DNA of 64,000 bases from Bacteroidales bacterium (GTDB taxonomy: Bacteria > Bacteroidota > Bacteroidia > Bacteroidales > UBA1402). Below are positions 8,001-16,213 of this stretch, piece by piece (position 1 is the first letter of the stretch; the number at the start of each line of letters is the position of its first letter). The translations under genes were made by a program, and so were the position numbers. A model generated the notes under the pieces. It saw only the letters and a list, made by a program, of their open reading frames with translations. It ran no database searches and was not told the origin of the DNA. The stretch covers positions 264,962-328,961 of the forward strand of contig JAFUDT010000013.1 in NCBI GenBank assembly GCA_017464285.1, given 5' to 3'.

Positions 8001-9017
8001 ATGAAAAAGACATTCTTAGTCGCTTTTGTGGCTCTACTGGTCTTCGTGGGCTGCAAGCAGAAAGCCGCGACCGCGTCGGCGAAAAACGAGCAGGCAACCG
8101 TCTATCTGACCCGTGACATCACTCCCGAGTCGTTAGTGAGAATCTACAAGGCTTTAGGGGTGGAAGCCAAGGGCCGTGTGGCCGTGAAGATCTCGACCGG
8201 AGAGGGCAGCAACCCCAATTACCTGAAACCGGAACTCATCAAAAACCTGGTGCAGCTCGTGGACGGCACCATCGTGGAATGTAATACCGCCTACGGCAAC
8301 AGCCCCGCTGATGCCAAAGACGAGCGCAATAATTCAGCCAACCACTGGAAAGTCATCGAACGGCACGGCTTTACGCCCATGTTCAGGGTGGACATCATGG
8401 ACGAGGAAGGGGAAATGCGTATTCCCGTGAAGGACACTACCCACCTCAGGTACGACATTGTGGGCAGCCATATGGCCGACTACGATTTCATGATTGCCCT
8501 CAATCACTTCAAGGGACACCCCATGGGCGGATACGGCGGTGCGCTCAAGAACCTCAGTATCGGCTGTGCCAGCAGCAACGGCAAAGCCTACATCCATTCG
8601 GCCGGCAAGATGGAGACGCTCGATATGTCCAGACTCTGGACTCCTGAGTTTATCGGCAATCAGGACGGCTTCCTGGAGAGCATGGCCGCCGCTGCGCAGG
8701 CGGTGACCGACTACTTCCGGGGAAAGCAGGGAATCCTCTATATCAGCGTGATGAACAACATGAGTATCGACTGCGACTGTGTGGATCATCCCGAACCCGT
8801 GAAACTGGAGGACTACGGCATCCTGGCTAGTACCGATCCTGTGGCGCTCGACCAGGCTTGCATCGACATCATCAACCAGCAGAAAGTAACCGCCACCAAC
8901 GACCCTACCGACCTGCTTTCGCGTATTGACAGACAGCACGGTACCCACACCATCGAATGGGCCGAAAAAATCGGGCTGGGAACCAGAAAATATCAGGTGG
9001 TCAATATCGACAAGTAG
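8001..9017 (+). CDS. DUF362-domain lipoprotein
   Basis: The 338-residue protein has a lipoprotein signal (LLVFVGC, Cys18), then a DUF362 domain over most of its length, seen in VAVKISTGEGSNPNYLKPE, IVECNTAYG, FMIALNHFKGHPMGGYGGAL and LASTDPVALDQACIDII. DUF362 proteins often carry ferredoxin-like clusters; here the Cys-rich cluster is absent and only scattered Cys remain (CDCVDH). The function is unknown. It lies in line with the CMD-cupin lipoprotein before it and mazG 15 bases after it, so it may be co-transcribed with them. Confidence 0.82.
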   Translation: MKKTFLVAFVALLVFVGCKQKAATASAKNEQATVYLTRDITPESLVRIYKALGVEAKGRVAVKISTGEGSNPNYLKPELIKNLVQLVDGTIVECNTAYGNSPADAKDERNNSANHWKVIERHGFTPMFRVDIMDEEGEMRIPVKDTTHLRYDIVGSHMADYDFMIALNHFKGHPMGGYGGALKNLSIGCASSNGKAYIHSAGKMETLDMSRLWTPEFIGNQDGFLESMAAAAQAVTDYFRGKQGILYISVMNNMSIDCDCVDHPEPVKLEDYGILASTDPVALDQACIDIINQQKVTATNDPTDLLSRIDRQHGTHTIEWAEKIGLGTRKYQVVNIDK

Positions 9018-9032
9018 TCGTTTTACAGATAT

Positions 9033-9902
9033 ATGCACAGCAGAGAAAGTAAGACAGAGGCCTTCGGACAGCTGCTCGACGTGATGGATACTTTGCGCGA
9101 GCAGTGCCCCTGGGACCGCAAGCAGACCTTTGAGAGTCTGCGTCCCCTTACCATAGAGGAAACCTACGAGCTGAGCCAGGCGCTCGAAGACAGGCAGTAT
9201 GACGAAGTGTGCAAGGAACTGGGCGACCTGATCATGCACATTGTGTTCTATGCCAAGGTGGCAGAACAGCAGCAGCTGTTCGACATACAGGATGTTCTGG
9301 AAAAGATATGTGAGAAACTGAAATTCAGGCATCCGCATATCTACGGCGATGTGCAGGTCAAGACGGCCGACGATGTCTCCGACAACTGGGAAAAGCTCAA
9401 GCTCAAGGAAAAAGACGGCAACCGTACCGTGCTGGCCGGTGTGCCCAAGGCCTTGCCATCCATGATTAAAGCCCTCAGAATGCAGGACAAGGCCCACGGC
9501 GTAGGCTTCGACTGGGCTCGCGCAGAGGATTCCTGGGACAAGTTTTTCGAAGAGGTCGATGAAGTGAAGGCCGAGATTGCTGCCGTGGAACAGGCCCGAC
9601 AGGAGCTGGACGGTGCACCGGCTTCGGAAACTGCTTCGGCTCCGACTGCTGCTGCCGCCGGGCTGGCTGCTGCCCGTGACCGTCTGGAGGCCGAGTTCGG
9701 CGACCTGTTCTTTGCCCTGGTCAATGTGGCCCGGCTCTACAAGGTCAATCCCGACAATGCCTTGGAGCGGACCAACCAGAAGTTCCGCCGCCGCTTCGAC
9801 TACCTCGAAGCCCATACCCTCCGTTGCGGCCGTCAGCTCAAAGATCTGACACTTGAGGAGATGGACGCCCTCTGGGACGAAGCCAAAAAACAGGAACACT
9901 GA
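9033..9902 (+). CDS. mazG: Nucleoside triphosphate pyrophosphohydrolase MazG
   Basis: MazG hydrolyses (d)NTPs to monophosphates and pyrophosphate, cleaning the nucleotide pool. The N-terminal repeat has the start CPWDRKQTFESLRPLTIEET and the metal-binding EETYELSQAL ... KELGDLIMH (about residues 44-70). The second repeat has EFGDLFFALVN and ALERTNQKFRRRF. Between the halves of the second repeat, at about 190-212, is an Ala/Thr-rich insert (ASETASAPTAAAAGLAAA) that lengthens the protein to 289 residues; the E. coli enzyme is about 263. The start is ATG 9033, 15 bases after the DUF362 gene. Confidence 0.92.
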   Translation: MHSRESKTEAFGQLLDVMDTLREQCPWDRKQTFESLRPLTIEETYELSQALEDRQYDEVCKELGDLIMHIVFYAKVAEQQQLFDIQDVLEKICEKLKFRHPHIYGDVQVKTADDVSDNWEKLKLKEKDGNRTVLAGVPKALPSMIKALRMQDKAHGVGFDWARAEDSWDKFFEEVDEVKAEIAAVEQARQELDGAPASETASAPTAAAAGLAAARDRLEAEFGDLFFALVNVARLYKVNPDNALERTNQKFRRRFDYLEAHTLRCGRQLKDLTLEEMDALWDEAKKQEH

Positions 9903-9923
9903 CTTTTACATTATTATACCATT

Positions 9924-10391
9924 ATGAAACAGACTAGACTTTGCCTGCTTGCCGCCTTACTCGTCTGCGGCGCCATCCTTACGACAGCTTGCAAAAAGAC
10001 CAGTGGTGGTAATGATGATTCTGCCCGACAGGTAGTGAGCACCGAACTGATCCGCACCAGCCAGAGCTGGGACGGGGTGGAACTGCCCGACTATTTCGAG
10101 GGACATCCCGAACTGGTGGCCGTCAAATACGTTTTCCCGGCAGGACAGAAACTGGGCTGGCACCATCATCCCGTGATGAACTACGGCATATTGGTGCAGG
10201 GTGAGCTGACCATCATCGGACAGGACGGTCAGGAAAAGACCGTACATGAGGGTGAGGCCGTCGTCGAGATGGTGAACACCATCCATCACGGCGAAAACCG
10301 GGGCTCGAAGCCCGTGGTCCTCTACATGTTCTACCTCTCGCAGAAAGACCTGCCCCTGGCCGTACAGCATCCGGAAATTCCGCTGGAGTAA
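9924..10391 (+). CDS. Exported cupin lipoprotein
   Basis: This 155-residue protein has a lipoprotein-type signal (ILTTAC, Cys23) and a single cupin barrel with the metal-site histidines of LGWHHHPVMNYGILVQGEL and the second motif EMVNTIHHGENRG. The fold is clear; the ligand is not. It follows mazG by 21 bases and is the last gene of this rightward group. With the CMD-cupin protein at 6.8 kb it is one of two exported cupins close together, which suggests related small-molecule chemistry in the envelope; that link is inference. Confidence 0.8.
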   Translation: MKQTRLCLLAALLVCGAILTTACKKTSGGNDDSARQVVSTELIRTSQSWDGVELPDYFEGHPELVAVKYVFPAGQKLGWHHHPVMNYGILVQGELTIIGQDGQEKTVHEGEAVVEMVNTIHHGENRGSKPVVLYMFYLSQKDLPLAVQHPEIPLE

Positions 10392-10448
10392 CAGAATCTG
10401 AACCTAATTTCGCTGGGACCATTCGAGTAGTCCACTGTCGTTTGCGAT

Positions 10449-10964
10449 TCAAGCCTTTGTCTTCATGACCATCTCGATTAGTTCATTTGATCGAGAGCAG
10501 TTGAAAACATAGTTTTTCTCGTTGGTTCGGATAAGTATCAGATGTTTCATATCTGTCGCATACATGGTATAACTGCCCAGTCTGTCACTTTTGAACCGGC
10601 CCAGATATCCGAACAGACCGCCGCTTCCGAAAGTCCGTATGGAACCCGTTATATCAGACTTCGCGATTTGCCTGATCTCGACAATCTGGCTTTGGGGTAT
10701 GACAATCGAACCGAAAGCTCTTTTTACGGAGACGGTCTTCTCATCGGCCTTCAATCGAAGAGGCATATGGCCGATGCCGATGACAATCGTGGCCAGCATG
10801 ACCAACATCAGGGTGTATTTCAGCCATAGCACCGTTTCCGGCCATTTTTTCAGTTCCAGGTGAATACAGGCCAGCACCAATACCAGTACGGTTACAATCG
10901 TTATGATCAGAACCTCGCTGCTCCAATGAAAAGGAGTGGAAAAACATTTACTTTCTAAGTCCAT
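10449..10964 (-). CDS. Membrane protein with bacterial PH-like domain
   Basis: Two membrane segments lie near the N-terminus (VLIITIVTVLVLVLACIHL and YTLMLVMLATIVIGIG). After them comes a beta-rich domain starting LKADEKTVSVKRAFGSIVI, which resembles the bacterial PH domains of small Bacteroidetes membrane proteins. The ATG at 10964 gives 171 residues; a TTG at 10976 would add four. The start lies inside the end of the upstream lipoprotein gene, so the two are probably co-translated. It converges with the cupin gene on the other strand. The function is unknown. Confidence 0.6.
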   Translation of the reverse strand: MDLESKCFSTPFHWSSEVLIITIVTVLVLVLACIHLELKKWPETVLWLKYTLMLVMLATIVIGIGHMPLRLKADEKTVSVKRAFGSIVIPQSQIVEIRQIAKSDITGSIRTFGSGGLFGYLGRFKSDRLGSYTMYATDMKHLILIRTNEKNYVFNCSRSNELIEMVMKTKA

Positions 10965-11892
10965 AATATCCTTCAAATTGTATTTTTATAATATTTCTGA
11001 TAGCTTCCATTGAAAAAGAAGAATTTGCCAGTTCTCTCTCAACTAGTTCCATGAATAAATCCGTTTGTTTGTCAATCAGTTCAGAGTAGAAAGCACTACT
11101 GCTGATTAGCCCATTATTATCTGTCCATATCCTTATCACTGGTTCGGTAATGCTCTCTATTTCACTTCTTCGTTCACTTCTTTCACTATTAACATACACA
11201 GATTCATTAACGGCAAACCCCACATCAATGGCGACAAGCCCCTCTATTCCCACTGTAACGTAGAGAGCAGCAGCATATAATATGGCAGCTCCCATATAAA
11301 CAACAGCGCCGGCCACAACGGCTACAGGAACACCAACGACACCAGACTTCGTTGTAGGGTAATAGTTATCTATGCTATCAATCAGATTCATAAAAGTATC
11401 ATAGTCCTCATCGGTCTTGAACATGGCACGAATATTCTTTGGCATATTGTATTCATTGATTATCCCAATATAACCTCTTTCAGAACATAAAGACCAGAAA
11501 TATTCTATATTTTTTGACTTGACTGCCCTAAAGATATCTTTGTCGGCAAGTGCAAGTAATAGCCTTTTTTCTGCATCAGAAAGTTCAATGTCAAAGTCTA
11601 TCTCCTTCGTTGCAAGATAATCATGGGGATTATCAGCAAACGTTCTTGCTTCTTTTTTATTATAAACAACAGTGTTAACAATCCGTTGTATGAGTTTTAG
11701 CTTATTGATAAACTCGTCGGATAAATTACTCTCATTAATGTTTAATATAGATATTCCTTCGATGGTGTTGTCAGCATGTGGACCGTAGAAACTATCTATA
11801 AAACTATAGCCATTTGTACATGATGAAGCCAAGATACCTGCGGAAACAGCCGTTGTAATTGATTTGATGACAATTGGTTTTTTCTTTTTCAT
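10948..11892 (-). CDS. Lipoprotein of unknown function
   Basis: From ATG 11892 the protein (314 residues) begins MKKKKPIVIKSITTAVSAGI with a lipobox ending ASSC. A longer frame to 11967 adds 25 unlikely residues. The middle (about 60-150) contains KKEARTFADNPHDYLATKEI and LSDAEKRLLLALADKDIF, followed near 190-235 by a Gly/Ala/Val-rich hydrophobic stretch (VVGVPVAVVAGAVVYMGAA). A leader-like acidic part and a small-residue hydrophobic part recall peptide-precursor families, but this is only a resemblance. The gene is clearly AT-richer than its neighbours and overlaps the PH-domain gene by 17 bases, so the pair looks acquired. Confidence 0.6.
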   Translation of the reverse strand: MKKKKPIVIKSITTAVSAGILASSCTNGYSFIDSFYGPHADNTIEGISILNINESNLSDEFINKLKLIQRIVNTVVYNKKEARTFADNPHDYLATKEIDFDIELSDAEKRLLLALADKDIFRAVKSKNIEYFWSLCSERGYIGIINEYNMPKNIRAMFKTDEDYDTFMNLIDSIDNYYPTTKSGVVGVPVAVVAGAVVYMGAAILYAAALYVTVGIEGLVAIDVGFAVNESVYVNSERSERRSEIESITEPVIRIWTDNNGLISSSAFYSELIDKQTDLFMELVERELANSSFSMEAIRNIIKIQFEGYYGLRK

Positions 11893-12063
11893 GGTTTGAT
11901 TGAAAATGTCGCCTTTTGCAGCTGCTGTTAGCTTGAATGGTGTGATGGCTTGCTTGGAAAGAGTCATGGATACCCATCAACTGCCAGTCAGAATACAGAC
12001 GTCAGAGCAGTCCTCTCAACTTTTTGTAACGTGTTACTATTTTGCGTAATCCTACTACGATGC

Positions 12064-14895
12064 TTACCTGAACTCGAATTTGCCGACGTCCTGCAGCCGA
12101 ATGTTGCGGTTGGAGGACCGGATGTTCTCGAAGATCACGTTTTCGACAGGAGATTCGGGCAGGCCGGTGGCCTTGACCAGGTCGCGGCAGGCATCCACCT
12201 GCACATCCTTGACGAAGATGTTGCGGAAGGCCGGCGTGAGCTCATTGACAGCCGGGGCCGGATGCCTCTGTGCGGCCGCTCCGACATAGGTGGCCGAACC
12301 GAGCATATCCCAGCAGAAGGCCTCTTTGGTCGAGCGGATGATGTGGATGCGCTCGAACCACATGTTTTCGCCGCCTCCGCCACGCGGCCGCCGGGTCTTG
12401 AAGTAGAAGCCGAACTGCGGGCTTTCCATTACACAGTCGTGCATATAGACATTGCGGATCATGGCAGCCGTCTCACTGCCCATAGTCACGCCGCCCACGC
12501 CTCGCTTGACACGGCAATAGCGGATCACCACGTTTTCCGTAGGTTTGGCCCGGCGCACACCGTCCATGCCGCGGCCGGCCTTCAGGGTGAAGCAGTCGTC
12601 GCCGCAGTCGAGCGTCGTGTACTCGATCAGCGCATTGACCGAAGAGTCGATATCGATGCCGTCGGTGCGGCCCATGCCGTGGCTGGAGACCGTTACGCCG
12701 CGGATGATGATATTCTCGCAATAAACGGGTACGATGTTCCAGAAGATGCTCTTTTCCAGGGTGATGCCTTCGATGAAGATGTTGCGGCAGTTGATCGGCC
12801 CGATGAACTGTGGCAGGCAGACCTTGCCTCCGTCACGGCCGTCGAAGACGCGTTCCTCCATGGACATTTCCTGCAGGCTCTCGGGCACGCCGCCCATGGC
12901 CTGCTTCATCATCTGGCAGTCGCGGGCGGGGGCCACCAGCTTGCCCCGGCCGGTAACGGCGATGTTCTCGGCCCCGTCGGCATAGATCATGGCCCCCATC
13001 GACCAGATATCGACACCTTCGTTGCGAGTCTGCACTACGGGCAGATAGTCTTTGATCTCGCCGCTGAAATGCAGTTCGGCACCTTCTTCGAGGTGCAGGT
13101 TGACGTTGTCCTTGAGGATGATACGTCCGCTCAACCATTCACCCTTGGGAACGATGACCGTGCCGCCGCCCTGGGCGGAGATGCGGTCGATGGCTTTCTG
13201 GATGGCTGCCGTACTGAGTTTGCGCTGCCTGGCTCCGGCCTTGGCAATGCTCAGGCTGCGGTCGGGAAATACCGGCCGCTTCATGTCGGGCATGTCGAAG
13301 GGGGCATTGACGGGTTCAATCTCGGCCGGCATGTCCATGGTGACCATCCTCAGTACCGTGGCACTGAGCGGCGGCAGGCTGACGGCAACCGTACCGTTAC
13401 TGATTTCGGCTGTCTGCCAGCGGGGTTCGGCCAGACGGCCGTCGGACTGGATTTCTTGGCCGCCGATGATCTGGCCTTTTTTGGAGAGGTAGATTTCATC
13501 GGGAGTCTTGGCGGCAGCGAAGTGGCGGCCGGAACGGCCGGTTTCGGGCACCAGCCGATGGCTCAACTGAGTGTAGGAGGCCGAAGCCAGGGTCAGACTG
13601 CGGTCGGAAAGGCAGACATTGACAGGCTGGAACTCCAGGCTGGCGGTGTCTTTGTTGATAAGCAGCAGGCGGTAGCCGCCGTCCCGGGCCTTGACGGCAT
13701 AGGCACTGATGTCCTGGCTCTTGCCTTCCAGGGCGACGGGTATCATCTGACCGTCCATGGCAAACAGGTCGAAAGTCTTCAGGGCATAGCTCAGGGGGTA
13801 GATCTCAAAGCCTTCTCCCTGGCTGATGAAGGCCGAGTAGCGGGGCAGCATCTGGTCGCCGCCGACCCGGTCGCCGGTATGGAAATTGATGCCCAGGCAG
13901 CCTTTTTCCGCCCACCGGCACATGTGATCCAGCGCCCAAAGTGCTGCGCTGTGGGCATTGCTGGCTCCGTCCAGGCCGCTGTACCAGTAGCTGTTGGTCT
14001 CGGTCAGGCGGAAGGGTATGCTGTCAAAAAGGAAGGCCATCTTGTCATAGACCTTCCCGGTCTCGTCGCTCATGGCTTTGGAGAGCATGAAACGGGAACG
14101 TTCCTTGTAGTCGTAGGGGATGAGCTCGTCCCAGTTGCGGGCCGATCCGGGGTTGCGGTAGGAGCAGCCTCCGGGATAGCTGTGCAGGCTCAGAAAGGAA
14201 AGCACCCGGCGGGAATCGCGGGAGAATTCGTTGCCCCGGCCAATTCCGAAGTCTTGCCAATAGCGCTTGAATTCCAATGGATGGGGATTGTCGTCCGGGC
14301 CGCAGAAGCGGGCGCGGGGAGCCACCTTGCGCATTTCTTTCATGATGGCCTCCCAGCGGGGAGAGAGATCTTTCTCATAGTCCTTGTAGTAGCCAGGTTC
14401 GTTGCCTACGGCAAAACAGTCGAGCAGGTCGGCATAGTTGTCCCAGATGTATTTGGCCTGGCGGGCGGCATCCTTGACGTTGGCTGCCGGAGTGGGTTGT
14501 CCGTCGACAACTTTGTCCTGCAGGCGTACCGAATAAATCACCTTGACACCGGCTTCGCGGGCAAAGCTGAACAGGGCATCGATGTCGTTGTCCGAAGGTG
14601 TGTAGCCGCCTTTGACATCGACCGAGTTGCCGCCCAGACGCAGGCTCTTGACTCCCAGTGTGCGGAAGAGGTTGACAAGGGGCCGGTTCTCGCGGCTGAA
14701 ATAATACTTGCCCTGTCCGTCGGGTTTCATCATCCAGGTCTCGTAACTCAGTCCGATGTAATTCTCGGACACGGTGACGCCGGGATGCTGACAGTCGATT
14801 ACGGCACTGGCCGCCGGCGTGCTCTGGGCCGCGGCGGCATTCATCATCATGAGGCCGGCAAGCAGCCCCGTCATACGCAAATAAAGTGTTTTCAT
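12064..14895 (-). CDS. Secreted GH79-GH28 two-domain glycoside hydrolase
   Basis: The 943-residue protein has a signal peptide (cleavage after AAAAQS) and two catalytic modules. Residues about 30-480 look like GH79 (beta-glucuronidase/heparanase family): IGLSYETWMM, RLGGNSVD, acid/base Glu in FAVGNEPGYY (about 163) and the nucleophile-type Glu in RLTETNSYWYSG (about 299). Residues about 545-930 look like GH28 (polygalacturonase family): RTDGIDID, CGDDCFTLKAGR and FKTRRPRGG. The usual GH28 His in the G-H-G motif is Val here (GVGGVTMGSE), and the R-x-K motif reads Y-F-K. The likely target is a uronic-acid-containing pectin or arabinogalactan. AAGGAG directly precedes the ATG. No SusCD pair is adjacent. 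Confidence 0.85.
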   Translation of the reverse strand: MKTLYLRMTGLLAGLMMMNAAAAQSTPAASAVIDCQHPGVTVSENYIGLSYETWMMKPDGQGKYYFSRENRPLVNLFRTLGVKSLRLGGNSVDVKGGYTPSDNDIDALFSFAREAGVKVIYSVRLQDKVVDGQPTPAANVKDAARQAKYIWDNYADLLDCFAVGNEPGYYKDYEKDLSPRWEAIMKEMRKVAPRARFCGPDDNPHPLEFKRYWQDFGIGRGNEFSRDSRRVLSFLSLHSYPGGCSYRNPGSARNWDELIPYDYKERSRFMLSKAMSDETGKVYDKMAFLFDSIPFRLTETNSYWYSGLDGASNAHSAALWALDHMCRWAEKGCLGINFHTGDRVGGDQMLPRYSAFISQGEGFEIYPLSYALKTFDLFAMDGQMIPVALEGKSQDISAYAVKARDGGYRLLLINKDTASLEFQPVNVCLSDRSLTLASASYTQLSHRLVPETGRSGRHFAAAKTPDEIYLSKKGQIIGGQEIQSDGRLAEPRWQTAEISNGTVAVSLPPLSATVLRMVTMDMPAEIEPVNAPFDMPDMKRPVFPDRSLSIAKAGARQRKLSTAAIQKAIDRISAQGGGTVIVPKGEWLSGRIILKDNVNLHLEEGAELHFSGEIKDYLPVVQTRNEGVDIWSMGAMIYADGAENIAVTGRGKLVAPARDCQMMKQAMGGVPESLQEMSMEERVFDGRDGGKVCLPQFIGPINCRNIFIEGITLEKSIFWNIVPVYCENIIIRGVTVSSHGMGRTDGIDIDSSVNALIEYTTLDCGDDCFTLKAGRGMDGVRRAKPTENVVIRYCRVKRGVGGVTMGSETAAMIRNVYMHDCVMESPQFGFYFKTRRPRGGGGENMWFERIHIIRSTKEAFCWDMLGSATYVGAAAQRHPAPAVNELTPAFRNIFVKDVQVDACRDLVKATGLPESPVENVIFENIRSSNRNIRLQDVGKFEFR

Positions 14896-14968
14896 CTCCT
14901 TGGAATAAAATCGGCGGCAAGTTAGCCGAAATCCTCGGTCTTTGCAAGCCCGCAGCCTGTGTTTTTCA

Positions 14969-15000
14969 TTTGTCTGTCTGCCGCCAAATGCCTACCTTTG
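14969..15000 (+). promoter_or_regulatory. Bacteroidetes-type promoter for the B12 importer genes
   Basis: TTTG at 14969-14972 and TACCTTTG at 14993-15000 are separated by exactly 20 bases, matching the Bacteroidetes -33/-7 pattern TTTG, about 19-21 nt, TAnnTTTG. The start of transcription would fall near 15007, about 40 bases before the substrate-binding protein gene. That leader is too short for a cobalamin riboswitch. Confidence 0.7.
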
Positions 15001-15047
15001 ACCTCGCGTAGCGGCCCTGGGGTGACAGTTGCGCCTATTTTGTTGCT

Positions 15048-16213
15048 ATGAGAGATATTCTGCTGACAATCCTGGTTCTGGCAGCGGTCGTGACGGTGCC
15101 TTCCTGCGGTATGCGTCAGGACAGGAGCCGCACACAGACCCTCCTCCCCGCACAGGAAGGGACAGATTCTTCCCTGGTCATCGCTCCCCGCTATGCCAAG
15201 GGTTTCACGGTGAACTATCAGGCGGACGGTGTCCGGCTGGTCGATATCGTGGACCCGCAGAAGGAGCAGGACCGTATGCCCGTCGGCTATCGCTTTGCAC
15301 TGGTTCCCAAAGGTGTAAAGGCCGATATTCCGGCCGGCTATCAGAGGGTGAGTGTGCCCATTTCCCGCACCATCTGCATGACATCCCTGCAGTTGTCCAA
15401 TTTCACGGCCCTTTCTGCCCATGAGGTGGTTAAGGGCATTACAGGCACCAAAAACCTCTATAACCAAGACATACTTGAACGTGTGGCCGACGGTCGCATC
15501 GTGAGAATCGGCATGGAAGGAGAGTTCGACCCCGAACTGATTCTGGCCGCCCATCCCGATGTCATTTCATATCCCCCTTCAAGCGTGGCGGTTACGAGAT
15601 GATCAAGAGCACGGGTATTACTCTGGTACCACATCTGGGATACAAGGAACTGAATCCTCTGGGTCAGGCGGAATGGATCAAGTTCGTGGCCATGTTCCTG
15701 GGGCTGGAGGCTCAGGCCAACCGCATATTCGACGGTATCGAACAGCGTTACGGAGCTGTCAGGCGACTGGCTGCTTCCGCCACTTTTCGTCCGACAGTCT
15801 TCAGCGGCGAGATGCATGGCGGCAACTGGTTTGCCATTGGCGGCCGCAATCATCTGGCGCAGCTTTTCCGCGATGCCGGGGCTGATTATGTCCTGAACGA
15901 TGAGAATACAGGCGGTGTAAACATCGAGTTCGAGCAGATGTACGCCTTGGCTGCCGATGCCGACTACTGGCGCATCCTGAACAGTTTCCCGGGCGATTTC
16001 TCCTACGAAGCCTTGCGGGCCTCGGAACCTCGCAACGCCCTGTTCAAGGCTTTTCGCAACAAGGGGGTCATCTATTGCAACATGCGTCGGACTCCCTATT
16101 ATGAAATATCTCCCGTCGAGCCTGATGTCTTGCTGGCCGATCTGCTGGCTATCTTCCATCCCGAGCTGGCTCCTGAGGATTACTGCCCAAAATATTACCG
16201 CCTGCTGCCATGA
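15048..16213 (+). pseudogene. btuF: Cobalamin-type ABC transporter substrate-binding lipoprotein, frameshifted
   Basis: Two overlapping frames together make one periplasmic-binding lipoprotein of about 388 residues. The first (15048-15602) has a lipoprotein signal (VTVPSC, Cys20) and the N-lobe (ISRTICMTSLQLSNFTALSA). The second (to 16213) has the C-lobe, starting around GGYEMIKSTGITLVPHLGYK. The break lies at a C5 tract, 15573-15577: adding one C restores reading through PPFKRGGYEMIKST. It may be a true inactivating mutation, a slippage site or a sequencing error. The stop overlaps the permease start (ATGA), and the ATPase follows, so it would be the binding component of a B12 or siderophore-like importer; the context favours B12. 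Confidence 0.82.

Noticed and set aside
8334..9899. 521-residue frame on the minus strand
   Set aside because: Antisense to DUF362 and mazG, which both have clear family motifs; no domain is visible in it.
11950..14925. 991-residue open frame on the plus strand
   Set aside because: It runs opposite the GH79-GH28 gene, follows its codon pattern and has no recognisable motifs; it is a high-GC shadow.
15001..15047. Second cobalamin riboswitch before the importer genes
   Set aside because: The leader after the promoter is about 40 bases and has no B12-box sequence.
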